Below, one piece after another: positions 27,291 through 36,624 of a DNA stretch of 64,000 bases. Below the pieces are notes generated by a model. That model was not told where the DNA came from. It saw nothing but the letters and a program-made list of their open reading frames with translations, and searched no databases. Both the position numbers and the translations under genes were made by a program. Source of the DNA: Halomonas sp. KG2. Lineage in GTDB: Bacteria > Pseudomonadota > Gammaproteobacteria > Pseudomonadales > Halomonadaceae. The stretch lies in assembly GCA_030440445.1 (NCBI GenBank), contig CP098528.1, forward strand, positions 992,001 to 1,056,000, given 5' to 3'. Positions within the stretch are counted from its first letter, which is position 1. Every line of letters begins with the position of its first letter.

Positions 27291-28211
27291 ATGAAGGGAG
27301 GTATGAATCAGTCAGACTTGGTAAGCACTCGGGGCAGATTGGAGAGTTCTACACTCCAGAGCACAGACCATATAGGGGTCATGTTGCAGCCTGGGCTCAT
27401 TGTTTGCCACACCACGGCTGAGTGCCTAGGGGCAATTGATACGCCGAAGTCATTTTCGGGAGATCACCAGTTTCTGCATCTGAATTGCCAACTGGCTGGC
27501 AGGTTCGACGGCCAAGTGGGTAACCGTACGCTGGACTACTCCCAAGGCGATGTGAGCCTAGGCTATTCCGCCGGAGAGTCCTTTTTCATTCGCCATAGCC
27601 ATGATTTTCAGAATTTAACGGTGATGGTCTCCCCTGAGGCTCTTTATGGTTTGGCTGGAGAAGAGGTAGAGGATCTGATTGGCCGGGAGAGGGGAGAAGA
27701 GGCTGATTTCTTCGTCCGCCATGCTGGCCAATGCCGCAAAACGATGCGCTCAGCGATGAGCATTGCCAATCTGATGAAAGATATACCACAGCACCGATTA
27801 TTGCTGCATGCGGCAACGTTAGACTTTCTTCACTGGCACTTGTCAGCGTTCCAGACCTGCCGTGGGTGCGATGCACTCTCCCCTCGTGTATGTCGCCAAC
27901 TGGATGGGGCCAAAGAACTTCTGCTACAAGATCTCAGTGATCCACCGACCATTGCAAAGCTCGCACGTGCTGTCGGTATGAACGAATGCAAACTGAAGAT
28001 ATGCTTTAAAAAGCGATTTGGAACGACTATTTATGCACTCTTCCAAGAAGAGCGCATGAAGAAAGCAAAGCGCTTGCTACAAGATTACAATGTCACCGAG
28101 ACCGCTATGGTACTTGGCTACTCTAATGTCAGCCATTTCAGCACCGCTTTTCTGAAGCAGTTCGGGTGCCTGCCGAGTAGAGTTAGACAGTTCGCTGGCG
28201 CTGCTCAGTAG
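27291..28211 (+). CDS. AraC-family regulator, YbtA/PchR-like
   Basis: Transcription regulator of about 306 residues. Start is ATG 27291 or 27303, with AAGGGAGG close to the latter; the longer frame from 27177 would span the Fur box. The C-terminal 100 residues carry two helix-turn-helix units, PPTIAKLARAVGMNECKLKI and the AraC signature region TAMVLGYSNVSHFSTAFLKQF. The N-terminal half is a cupin-like sensor of the siderophore-responsive group. It follows the receptor at 24939 on the same strand and is the natural activator of the ABC-receptor genes, with Fur repression. It is similar in its DNA-binding half to the regulator at 35567. Confidence 0.86.
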   Translation: MKGGMNQSDLVSTRGRLESSTLQSTDHIGVMLQPGLIVCHTTAECLGAIDTPKSFSGDHQFLHLNCQLAGRFDGQVGNRTLDYSQGDVSLGYSAGESFFIRHSHDFQNLTVMVSPEALYGLAGEEVEDLIGRERGEEADFFVRHAGQCRKTMRSAMSIANLMKDIPQHRLLLHAATLDFLHWHLSAFQTCRGCDALSPRVCRQLDGAKELLLQDLSDPPTIAKLARAVGMNECKLKICFKKRFGTTIYALFQEERMKKAKRLLQDYNVTETAMVLGYSNVSHFSTAFLKQFGCLPSRVRQFAGAAQ

Positions 28212-28300
28212 AGAGCGATGAGTCACTATGTCCTCTTCTAATGCCCTCTCCGAATAGCCCGGCGCCGACTCTGGGTGGAGTTTGTCTTGCAATTCAACGA

Positions 28301-30112
28301 TCACTCCTCTGAGGGTGAATGGCTGTTTTCCTGAATTCTTGAGTGGACTTGGATGCCCTGGTGTTGTGTATCCCATAGTGTCCGGTAGCGGCCTGCCTTT
28401 ACCAGCAATTCGTCATGTGTTCCCTGCTCGATAAGCTGGCCGTCTTCAACGACCAGAATTCGGTCGGCGCCGACGATAGTCGACAGACGGTGGGCGATAA
28501 CGATCACTGTCCTATTGCGTACAAGTGCATCGATGGCGTGGTGTACGGCCAGTTCGTTCTCCGCATCCAGTGCCGCGGTGGGCTCATCGAGGATGACGAT
28601 TGGGGCGTTCTTGAGTAGCGCTCGGGCAATCGAGATACGCTGGCGCTCGCCCCCGGAAAGTCGGTCGCCGATCTCTCCCAGCCGTGTGTGCCAGCCTTGG
28701 GGGAGGCGCTCGATAAATGTCAGGCACTGCGCCGCCTTAGCAGCGGCTCGAACCTCGTCTTCGCTTGCTTCGGGCCGCGCCATACGGATGTTAGCGAGGA
28801 CACTGCCGTCGAATAGGTATACATCCTGGAATACCACTGAAATTAAGTCACTCAGTGCTTCACTGGGTATCTGGCGCAGGTCAGTATCGCCAATCGTAAT
28901 GCGTCCTTGCTGGGGGTCGGCATAGCGCATTAGTAATCGAGTCACCGTGGTCTTACCTGCGCCCGAAGAGCCCACCAGCGCCGTCATGCTACACGCCGGA
29001 AACATGGCGCTAAAGCCCACGAGCGCAGGGTTATCGGCTTGCGTATAGCGAAAGGAGACGTCTTCAAAGCGAATGTCGAAGGTGTCGGGTACGACAGCGG
29101 GAGTCTGCTGTGGCAGAGGGGGGACCGCCAGCAACGCCTCGATGCGTTCCAGTGCTGCCTCGATCATTTCCAGCATCATGGTATAGCTGACAAAGGTTGC
29201 CAGCGGTTCGGAAAAGCGCACGATGATGACCAAGGCGGCTGCCAGCGACGCAATATCCAGGGTTCCCATCACCACCCAGGTGATGGCGCAGGTCGCCACT
29301 CCTAACAAGCCAAGTTCTACTACGCTGGCGACGATAACGTCGGGTTTAGCCGCGTGTTGACGGGTTTTAACCTGCACGGTTTCAAGATGCTGAAAGCTGG
29401 CATGCAGTGCCGCCGCTTTTGTCCCTTCGCTACATGCCGCGCGTAGAGCCGACAAGCCCTGGAGATACTCGACGATGTCGGCACTGGTGCGCCGATGCGC
29501 TTGGTTAAGCTGGCGCATGCCGCGCCGCATGGCCGGGCGGCGCCAGCCGTAGAGGGGCACGATGGCGGGGAAGACCAATAACAACACCACACCCAGTCGC
29601 CAGTCCACCAGCAGTGCGGCCAATGCGACGGTTAGCGGGGTGACCACTGCTAGCATGATGAGGTTGGCGATGGCCAGGGTGTAATTGAGGTTTTCATCCA
29701 CGTTGCCGAGCAGCATCGACGTCATCTCCCCCGTGCGACTGTCCTGCAAACGTTCCAGTGGCATGCGGCGCAGCTGTTCGCCAAGGCGGGTGCGCAGCGC
29801 GTGGGTCATTGCTGCCAACTGGCCGTTGTACTCAAAACCCTGTGCCCACCAGCGCAGAACAGTGGTGGAGATGGCCAAGAGCGTCATGGTTGCCAGCCAA
29901 TGCAGTGCAGCCTCCGTATCACCGGTCGACAGCATTGCCCTGAATATCGGAAACAGGCAGGCCAGTGCCAGCCCCTGGGCGATGGCGGCCACCAACAAAC
30001 CGATCAGGCTGTTGCGCAGTGCCGCGGCATGCCCGCCAGCCGTTTTCAGCAGGCAGCGCCAGGTTGTGTACCAAGAGGTGGTGGAACGGCGGTCTGGGCC
30101 GGAGGTTATCAT
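28301..30112 (-). CDS. ABC permease-ATPase, YbtQ/IrtB-like, second importer pair
   Basis: Fused permease-ATPase, 603 residues. Walker A GSSGAGKTT is near 380, signature LSGGERQRISIARALL near 485 and Walker B IVILDEPTAALD. It overlaps the upstream ABC gene by ATGA (30109-30112). It is last in the operon of receptor 33146, MFS 31860 and ABC 30109, and is the counterpart of 23047-24807. Conventional D-loop (AALD), unlike its partner. It converges on the AraC gene at 27291 with an 89-base gap. Confidence 0.86.
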   Translation of the reverse strand: MITSGPDRRSTTSWYTTWRCLLKTAGGHAAALRNSLIGLLVAAIAQGLALACLFPIFRAMLSTGDTEAALHWLATMTLLAISTTVLRWWAQGFEYNGQLAAMTHALRTRLGEQLRRMPLERLQDSRTGEMTSMLLGNVDENLNYTLAIANLIMLAVVTPLTVALAALLVDWRLGVVLLLVFPAIVPLYGWRRPAMRRGMRQLNQAHRRTSADIVEYLQGLSALRAACSEGTKAAALHASFQHLETVQVKTRQHAAKPDVIVASVVELGLLGVATCAITWVVMGTLDIASLAAALVIIVRFSEPLATFVSYTMMLEMIEAALERIEALLAVPPLPQQTPAVVPDTFDIRFEDVSFRYTQADNPALVGFSAMFPACSMTALVGSSGAGKTTVTRLLMRYADPQQGRITIGDTDLRQIPSEALSDLISVVFQDVYLFDGSVLANIRMARPEASEDEVRAAAKAAQCLTFIERLPQGWHTRLGEIGDRLSGGERQRISIARALLKNAPIVILDEPTAALDAENELAVHHAIDALVRNRTVIVIAHRLSTIVGADRILVVEDGQLIEQGTHDELLVKAGRYRTLWDTQHQGIQVHSRIQENSHSPSEE

Positions 30113-31863
30113 CGGTTATTCTCGCGCTTCAGCGCCCAGTGTTGGGCTTGCTCGTGGCGGTTCCAGAGCCGGGCATAGACACCGTCCTGCGTCACCAACT
30201 GATCGTGTTGACCGCTCTCAACTAGTTGGCCTCGCTCGAAGACCAGTATCTGATCGGCAGTACGGATGCTGGCAAGCCGGTGGGTCACCATTATCACGGT
30301 CTTGCTACGCATTAGCGCAGAGAGCGCCTTCATTAGTGCTGCCTCGTTCTCTGGGTCGGCGAAGGCGGTGGGTTCGTCGAGCACTAGAATGGGGCGGTTT
30401 TGCAGAATAGCGCGGGCAATCGTAATGCGCTGGCGCTGGCCACCGGAGAGCAGGCCGCCACGCTCCCCCACAGGTGTGGCGTAGCCCTCGGGTAGATTTT
30501 GGATGAAGCTGTGCGCCTGGGCTGCGCGTGCCGCTGCCACCACCTCATCCATTGTTGCCTCCGGCATCCCCAGGCGGATGTTATTGGCAATGCTGTCGGC
30601 GAGCAGAAAGGTCTCCTGAAACACAAAGGCGACCTGGGCCATGAGAGTTTCGGTAGTCATATCCCGAACATTAACGCCGCCGACCCGGACGCATCCGGCG
30701 TCGACATCCCAAAAACGTGGAATCAGTCGAGCGATGGTGGTTTTGCCAGCCCCCGAGGAACCGACCAGGGCAGTGACGCTGGCGGGGGCTGCATGGAAGG
30801 TAACATCGCGCAGGGCGAGCTCGCCGTCGCATAGCGCGTCAGTGCCGTATCCAAAGCTGACATCCTCGAAATCGACGGTGGTACTTGTTGGTAGGCAGGT
30901 CTGTACGGGCGTTGGCAATACGGGCAGCGCCATGACCTGCTGAATGCGCCCAATGCTAAGTTTCGCCCTGGCGACCAGATGATGGAGTGCCATCAATGGC
31001 ATCACGGACTCGGCCATACCGGCGCCTAGCAACAACACAGCAGTCCAGGTAGCGAAATTCAGCGTACCTTGCGTTGTTAACCAACTCCCTAGGCCCAGCA
31101 ATACGATCAGGGTTGGCAGCGGGTTTAGCACTGCGAAGGAGTAGCGGGCGGCGAAACCTGCCTGCTGGTACCAGTCGGTGAGCACGTTTCGATAGCTCTC
31201 CAGTGCCTGCTGATAGCGGCTGAAAGTCACATGGCCGGTATCGAAGGTACGCACCACCGGCATCGCCTGAACGTACTCGACGATTGCCGCGCTGACGCAC
31301 TCGCGTGCTGTGTTGTAGCGACGCTGCATTGAGTTGGCATCACGCATGGCCAGGCCAAGTACCCCCAATCCCAACAGCAGCACGGCCACTGCGCCTGATG
31401 CCAGCCGCCAGTCTAGCCAGACAAGGATCAGCAAGGTGCATAATGGCGCTACAATGGCGCGGGCATACAGTGGCGTACTGTCGGCCACGAAAAGGTGCAG
31501 CGCTTTGATATCGTCCTGCATCACCTTGGCCAGTGCGCCCGCCCCATACTGCTGTATATCCCCTAGCGACACCTGCGCTAAATATTGCGCCATGTCAGTA
31601 CGCAGAATCGTCTCCAAGCGGAAAGCAGCATAGTGAGACTGGTTGAACGCGCTCAGTCGTAGCAGCAGGCTGGCGGCCAGGCAGGCAACGGCCGTGGTCA
31701 TTGGTTGCCAGGGCCAGACATGGGGGTGTTGGATTAACTGCCCCAGTACAAGCGCCAGCAGGGCAATCGACGCGAGCCCGAACATGGCACTCGTGCCCGC
31801 AAGCAACATGGCAAAACGGATCTCTCCCTGCACGGGTCGCATGATATCCCACGGCTTATTCAT
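30109..31863 (-). CDS. ABC permease-ATPase, YbtP/IrtA-like, second importer pair
   Basis: Fused permease-ATPase, 584 residues. Walker A GSSGAGKTT near 366, signature LSGGQRQRITIARAIL and Walker B ILVLDEPTAFADPENE. The TAFAD D-loop is shared with the 21235 protein, so each pair has one half with TAFAD and one with a usual D-loop. AGGAGG lies 5 bases before ATG 31863. Both ends overlap neighbouring genes by ATGA. Predicted to import the siderophore taken up by receptor 33146. Confidence 0.86.
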   Translation of the reverse strand: MNKPWDIMRPVQGEIRFAMLLAGTSAMFGLASIALLALVLGQLIQHPHVWPWQPMTTAVACLAASLLLRLSAFNQSHYAAFRLETILRTDMAQYLAQVSLGDIQQYGAGALAKVMQDDIKALHLFVADSTPLYARAIVAPLCTLLILVWLDWRLASGAVAVLLLGLGVLGLAMRDANSMQRRYNTARECVSAAIVEYVQAMPVVRTFDTGHVTFSRYQQALESYRNVLTDWYQQAGFAARYSFAVLNPLPTLIVLLGLGSWLTTQGTLNFATWTAVLLLGAGMAESVMPLMALHHLVARAKLSIGRIQQVMALPVLPTPVQTCLPTSTTVDFEDVSFGYGTDALCDGELALRDVTFHAAPASVTALVGSSGAGKTTIARLIPRFWDVDAGCVRVGGVNVRDMTTETLMAQVAFVFQETFLLADSIANNIRLGMPEATMDEVVAAARAAQAHSFIQNLPEGYATPVGERGGLLSGGQRQRITIARAILQNRPILVLDEPTAFADPENEAALMKALSALMRSKTVIMVTHRLASIRTADQILVFERGQLVESGQHDQLVTQDGVYARLWNRHEQAQHWALKRENNR

Positions 31864-33128
31864 CTCGCCTCCTCGCTAATCGCCAATGCGGCGGGTTGAA
31901 GAGGCGAACGTTCATACCTGCGATGTGCTGCTCTTCCGGTTGGCTGGTAGCGTAATGAGAGCAGCGCAGCGATGACCGCCGTCAATACTGCCAGTGCTAA
32001 TACGCCTGCGTAGCCGAATGTATCCGCTAGCGCCGCACCCGCCGACATCATGCCCATGGCGACGAACATATTGAGACTGTACTGAAACGTGTAGTCGGTC
32101 GCCGGGCTTTCGAAGGACGCATGATCCATCATGACCGTGGCAAGAACGGTCGCCGCAGGATTGTAAAGAAGAAAGAAGAGGCCAATGGAGAGGGTGGCGA
32201 CCATGTCGCTGGTATAGCCAAACACAGGTAGGGCAATGACCGCGATCCCCGGTATCTGAACCAGGGCGGCACCGATCAGGGCCTTACGTCGCCCTAGTTT
32301 GGTGAGTAGCCAGCCAGTCGATAGTGCTGCTAAGACACCCAACGAGGAGCCGACGACATTGACAGAAAAGCCGATGCGCTCCATTCGCCACCCCGCATCG
32401 ACCAGTATGGGCGTAATGAGGGCGTAGGCAAGGCTGCTCGACATTGGATACAACAGCAACAACACGAGCCAGTGGCGGCCATTGGGTTGCCGCCAGAATG
32501 CCTTGATACACCGCATCAAGGTATTGCCAGATGCCCGTGGCGTATTCCAGCGTGGTTCACGAAACCATACCAGTAGTGTCAGGGGTAAGCAGGTGCCCAC
32601 GGCAAGGATCATCACACTGCCATGCCACCCTAAATGAGGATAGGCCAGTAGCACCGCGCCCCCGCCCAGCATGTTCCCCAGCAAGCCACCAGCAATCTGG
32701 ATACCGTTACCCACGCCTCGTTCATCGGGGGAGAGCAGACGGCACGCCAGCCCATCGATGGCAATGTCCTGGGTTGCCGAGAACACCGCCACGAGCAAGC
32801 ACAGGGCATAAATCACTGTAAAGTCATTGAGTGGCTCGAATTGACCGAAACCCAGGAAGGTCAGCGCCAGCCCACTCTGCATGACGATTAGCCAGGTTCG
32901 GTAGTGACCGATACGGGCAATGCTATATTTGTCCACAAGGGGCGCCCAAAGGAATTTGAAAGGCCAGACCATCCCCATTAGATAGATAAGGCTCACCTGC
33001 CCCAACGTGGCTCCCTGTTCTCGCAAGATGACCACCAGCGCCACCACCAGGAATCCCAGACCGAGATACTGAGTCGTGTATAGGCTGGCCAATAGACACC
33101 AGGTAAATTTGGGTGTTTTCGAGCTCAT
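31860..33128 (-). CDS. MFS permease, RhtX/FptX-like (YbtX position)
   Basis: Major facilitator, about 422 residues with 12 predicted helices. The N-terminal SLYTTQYLGLGFLVVAL and LREQGATLGQVSLIYL segments, and FKFLWAPLVDKY, are characteristic of the RhtX/FptX siderophore group. ATG 33128 is preferred since GAGG lies 7 bases before it; ATG 33140, also in frame, has no ribosome site. It lies 17 bases after the receptor stop and overlaps the next ABC gene by ATGA. The operon thus encodes both an MFS and an ABC inner-membrane route, as yersiniabactin loci do with YbtX and YbtPQ. Confidence 0.83.
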   Translation of the reverse strand: MSSKTPKFTWCLLASLYTTQYLGLGFLVVALVVILREQGATLGQVSLIYLMGMVWPFKFLWAPLVDKYSIARIGHYRTWLIVMQSGLALTFLGFGQFEPLNDFTVIYALCLLVAVFSATQDIAIDGLACRLLSPDERGVGNGIQIAGGLLGNMLGGGAVLLAYPHLGWHGSVMILAVGTCLPLTLLVWFREPRWNTPRASGNTLMRCIKAFWRQPNGRHWLVLLLLYPMSSSLAYALITPILVDAGWRMERIGFSVNVVGSSLGVLAALSTGWLLTKLGRRKALIGAALVQIPGIAVIALPVFGYTSDMVATLSIGLFFLLYNPAATVLATVMMDHASFESPATDYTFQYSLNMFVAMGMMSAGAALADTFGYAGVLALAVLTAVIAALLSLRYQPTGRAAHRRYERSPLQPAALAISEEAR

Positions 33129-33145
33129 GTGCGGCCTCATGGAAA

Positions 33146-35326
33146 TCAGAAGGTGTGGTTAACACCGAGTCCGAAGGCACGGCCCTGGGCTGGCGCACCA
33201 TAGTAGGTAGACGGTGGTGCAAAATAGCCATACAGGTCGTAGTGCTCATCCATCAGGTTGCGTCCCCATACATACCATTCAGTGTCGCCGCTGCCGACGC
33301 CAAGACGCATATCGATCTTGTGATAGGCATCGAGGTCGAATGAGTTCTGAGGATCAGCAGGACGCGCGCCTTGATAGTTGTAATCCAAGCGAGCGTTTAG
33401 TAATGGAGAGGAGATGCCGAAGAAGGGCGAAATCTGCTTTTGATAGACGAGCGCCAAGTGGCTAGACCATCTGGGAATATCGGGCATATGGTTACCGGCA
33501 TGTACGTCGCCATCCCCTATCCTGAAGGCATCCGTGGTAATTTCTGCATCGATATAGCTCACATCACCTGACAGAGTGAGGCCATTGTCGAATTGCCAGC
33601 TTGCTTGTAATTCAGCACCCATGCTGCGGGTGTCGGCATTAACTGCACTGACGGCGTAGGTGGCAGAGTCGTAGGAAAGTAAGTGGTTATCCTCGACATC
33701 CGTGTAGAAAAGGGCGCCATTCAGGGTCAGGCGTTGCTCTGCCATTGCCGACTTAAATCCTAGCTCTGCTGATTTGGAAGTTGCCGCACGGTAGCTGGCT
33801 GTGCCTGGGGCGTTGCCGTAATCCTGGAATCCGCCGGGGTTGTAGCCGCGCGAGAGCATGCTGTAGACGTTGATCTCCGGTGTTAGCGCATGGGTCAGCC
33901 CGATACGGCCGGTGGTGAAGTCGTCGCTCAACGTCTCTGATTCGCCTGTCGCCGCCCCGCCGGAAAGGTAGGTGGCATCAAAGGTCTTGCTGTCCCAGGT
34001 GTGGCGCAGCCCCGCGGTCAGTTTCCAATCACTGGAGAGAGGCAGGGTCGTCTCTCCATAGAGACCGTAGCGGTTCGTGGTGAAATCCCGGAACTGGGCG
34101 TTGGAGGTACCATAGGTGTTGCGCGGGTTGTCATAGGAGCGATCCGAGTGCAAAAGGCTTAACCCACCAATCCAGAAGGTGTGAGCACCGGGTAGCGACG
34201 ACAGGCGAAGATCCTGGGTTAGTACTTGTTCGCGGGACTCCTGCAGTTGCCAGTATTCGGTGGCATTCGGGTTGCCGGTTCTGGACGCCTGGATCAACCG
34301 ATCGTAGACGACAGGCGAAGTGTTAAAGCCGTCGGTGTAGGACGTCACAGCGGTGAATTGGCTATTGTCGAGTTCGTGATCAACTTGCAGGGAAGAGCGC
34401 TCTACTGTCTTGTGACTGTTAGCGTAGATGCCTGGGCTTACATCCATCACCGGATTGTCTCCGTAGGGGCGAAGGACGATGTTTTCCCCCATGTGCCTAG
34501 CCTTTTGTCGCTCAGTGCTAACGAGAACGGAGGTGTCAGGCGTGGCGTCCCACATCAGGCTGCCCCGGAGTGCCAGCAGATCCGGTTCGGCAACTGGCTC
34601 ACCTGTTTGCAGGTTGGTGATGGGGTAGTCGAAGGCCGATTGTTGAATAGCGATGCGGCCGCTCAATTGGTCGGTGAGCGGCCCGCCAATGGCGCCTGCC
34701 ACCAAGTGTTGCCCCTCCTGGCCATACTCACCCCGGGCGTAGCCTTCGACATGGCGCGTAGGCTTACGGGTAGTGATGTTGATGGCGCCTGCTTCGGCCA
34801 GGCCGCCGAATAGGGTGCCTTGCGATCCTTTAAGCACTTCGATGTGTTCAACATCCAGATTGCCCAGGGAAATGTGCCGGGAAGAGAGCGGGCTGCCATC
34901 GAGATTCACGGCAACGGAGGTGTCATCCATGCTCATCGGGTAGAGAGCGCCGATGCCGCGGATATAGAGGGAAGAGACGTTGGCACCGCCAGACGAATTG
35001 ACGTTGACGCCGGGCGTGGCGCGCAATACGTCTTCGATTGATGTTAAGCCGCGCTCCTCAATCTCCTCACCCGATACTAAGGTAATGCCGAAAGGAAGAT
35101 CCTTGGGGTCTTCCTGGGTCTTGCCGCCCCGTGCGGAGACCGTAATGGTCGGTAGTGGTGAAGCCGTCACGGCGTCTGCTGCGCTCGGTTCTCCCTCGCT
35201 CTGCTGCGCATAAGCGGCATTGATCAACAGCAGAGACGTACAGGCGAGCAGTTTCAGGAATCCTGAGTCACGTGCCCCTACCAAGTACTGGTGAACCTGC
35301 TTGTTAGTTGATCCCTTTCTTCCCAT
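33146..35326 (-). CDS. TonB-dependent receptor, FyuA-like
   Basis: Outer-membrane receptor of 726 residues. A long n-region precedes the signal core (LLACTSLLLINAAYAQ), and the TonB box is at LPTITVSAR. Plug motifs are VEHIEVLKGSQGTLFGG and AEAGAINITTRKP. The C-terminus ends LGVNHTF with terminal phenylalanine. It heads a four-gene operon with the MFS and ABC pair and is divergent from the AraC gene at 35567. A Fur-like site lies 143 bases upstream of its ATG. It is clearly related to the receptor at 24939, and the whole neighbourhood looks like a rearranged second version of that uptake set. Ligand unknown. Confidence 0.9.
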   Translation of the reverse strand: MGRKGSTNKQVHQYLVGARDSGFLKLLACTSLLLINAAYAQQSEGEPSAADAVTASPLPTITVSARGGKTQEDPKDLPFGITLVSGEEIEERGLTSIEDVLRATPGVNVNSSGGANVSSLYIRGIGALYPMSMDDTSVAVNLDGSPLSSRHISLGNLDVEHIEVLKGSQGTLFGGLAEAGAINITTRKPTRHVEGYARGEYGQEGQHLVAGAIGGPLTDQLSGRIAIQQSAFDYPITNLQTGEPVAEPDLLALRGSLMWDATPDTSVLVSTERQKARHMGENIVLRPYGDNPVMDVSPGIYANSHKTVERSSLQVDHELDNSQFTAVTSYTDGFNTSPVVYDRLIQASRTGNPNATEYWQLQESREQVLTQDLRLSSLPGAHTFWIGGLSLLHSDRSYDNPRNTYGTSNAQFRDFTTNRYGLYGETTLPLSSDWKLTAGLRHTWDSKTFDATYLSGGAATGESETLSDDFTTGRIGLTHALTPEINVYSMLSRGYNPGGFQDYGNAPGTASYRAATSKSAELGFKSAMAEQRLTLNGALFYTDVEDNHLLSYDSATYAVSAVNADTRSMGAELQASWQFDNGLTLSGDVSYIDAEITTDAFRIGDGDVHAGNHMPDIPRWSSHLALVYQKQISPFFGISSPLLNARLDYNYQGARPADPQNSFDLDAYHKIDMRLGVGSGDTEWYVWGRNLMDEHYDLYGYFAPPSTYYGAPAQGRAFGLGVNHTF

Positions 35327-35468
35327 GGTTACCTCCCCGCCTTATTGCGATGGATAGACGCCAACTGGCTGCCTTCTCCTTCCCGGACATATCCTGATCG
35401 GGCATAAGATATAGGCAGCGTTGGTCTCTTGTGGCCCTCGACATTTTGTCTGAGAAACTGCACTATTT

Positions 35469-35483
35469 ATGATTGAGAATCAT
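35469..35483. promoter_or_regulatory. Fur-like palindrome between receptor and AraC genes
   Basis: ATGATT-GAG-AATCAT is a perfect inverted repeat, and the sequence on its right, AATCATT, equals the core of the Fur consensus. It lies in the 240-base divergent gap, 84 bases upstream of the AraC start. The same core AATCATT recurs at 36593 before the first fecI gene. Confidence 0.65.
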
Positions 35484-35566
35484 TTCTATATCTACTCGAA
35501 TCGGGCCAATCTCTGCCCGTTTCGGTTGACGGGCATTTAGCCGAGTGATTAGAGCGGGGAAAAGTG

Positions 35567-36538
35567 ATGCCTATGTCGGTTTATTCTTCATTTGGTGCCA
35601 AAGCTGATGTCGCCGTATCGACGCTGTTGGCACCAGGGCAGGGCGCATCGCTACCAGTGTCTCGAGAGGATAAGTGCACACTGTTAAGGCACACTCTTCA
35701 GGATGGTGTGGATATCGTTGTGTGGAAGGGGCACTTTGCCCGGCCGCTAGCATTCGATATTTATGATGACGATCACAGGATCAGTTTTGCCTGTTCACTT
35801 GCCGGTAGTTCGCAAAGCCGGTTAGATGATGGCGCCTTGCCGTGTACCCACACTTTGCAGGAAAAAGAAGCTAGCATTAGCTTCCATCCTGGGCGACATG
35901 GCACCTTCATCCAGGCAGGAAAATTCGAAAGCATCACGGTTATGGTGCGGCCTGATATCTTGGAGGCGTGGCCCAGCGGTGCGCATGGGATTTCGCAAAA
36001 TACGGCTGGCGAGGACTGCTTTCTGACACGTTGCGCTTGCAATGCCGAACTTCGCGCGACTGCGCAAGTGTTGAGCCAAGGGCTGTGTGCGACGCAGGCT
36101 GTTGCTGGTAGTAGCAGTAATCGCCCACCGCTATGGTTACTCGGCCAATGCCTGGTCATGGTGAGCCTGATACAAGAAGGGAACGGTCATTCAACATCTC
36201 ACACAGACCGGATACTTTGGCAAGATCAGCAGCGTTTACTACGTGCGAGGGATTTTTTGTTACATGACCTTAGCGCCGCGCCGACACTGCCTGAGCTTGC
36301 ACAAGAGGCAGGCCTAAGCCTGCTGAAACTCAAACGCGGGTTCCGGCAACTCTTCGGTAACACCGTCTACGGGCTTTTTCAGCAAGAGCGCATGCAGGAA
36401 GCGCGACGGCAACTGAACCTGGGCTTGCCGGTATTGGCCGTCGCCGCTGAGCTGGGTTACACCAATGCAAGCCATTTTGCCGTCGCGTTCAAGAAACAGT
36501 TTGGCATCAACCCTTCAGAGGTCAAACGCCAGCGCTGA
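35567..36538 (+). CDS. AraC-family regulator, siderophore-responsive
   Basis: Transcription regulator of about 323 residues. ATG 35567 has GGGGAA at a fitting distance; ATG 35573 is an alternative. The C-terminal domain holds PTLPELAQEAGLSLLKLKRG and the signature region AAELGYTNASHFAVAFKKQFG. The sensor half resembles that of the regulator at 27291. It is divergent from the receptor, MFS and ABC operon at 28301-35326 and probably activates it when the ferric siderophore is present. Confidence 0.87.
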   Translation: MPMSVYSSFGAKADVAVSTLLAPGQGASLPVSREDKCTLLRHTLQDGVDIVVWKGHFARPLAFDIYDDDHRISFACSLAGSSQSRLDDGALPCTHTLQEKEASISFHPGRHGTFIQAGKFESITVMVRPDILEAWPSGAHGISQNTAGEDCFLTRCACNAELRATAQVLSQGLCATQAVAGSSSNRPPLWLLGQCLVMVSLIQEGNGHSTSHTDRILWQDQQRLLRARDFLLHDLSAAPTLPELAQEAGLSLLKLKRGFRQLFGNTVYGLFQQERMQEARRQLNLGLPVLAVAAELGYTNASHFAVAFKKQFGINPSEVKRQR

Positions 36539-36583
36539 CTGCGATGCTCACGGTTGTGCATTGACACTGCTTGTGAATTGAAA

Positions 36584-36602
36584 AAGAATAAGAATCATTT
36601 TC
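36584..36602. promoter_or_regulatory. Fur box upstream of the first fecI
   Basis: AAGAATAAGAATCATTTTC matches 14 of 19 bases of the Fur consensus and includes AATCATT. It lies 22 bases before the fecI start at 36625, where Fur would block the sigma-factor gene when iron is plentiful. This is the usual arrangement for iron-starvation ECF sigma genes. Confidence 0.75.
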
Positions 36603-36624
36603 GAATCAGTGAGGCACTTTTTAT

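Noticed and set aside
34226..34813. Plus-strand open frame of 195 codons opposite the receptor at 33146
   Set aside because: Antisense to the barrel of a good receptor; no recognisable protein features.
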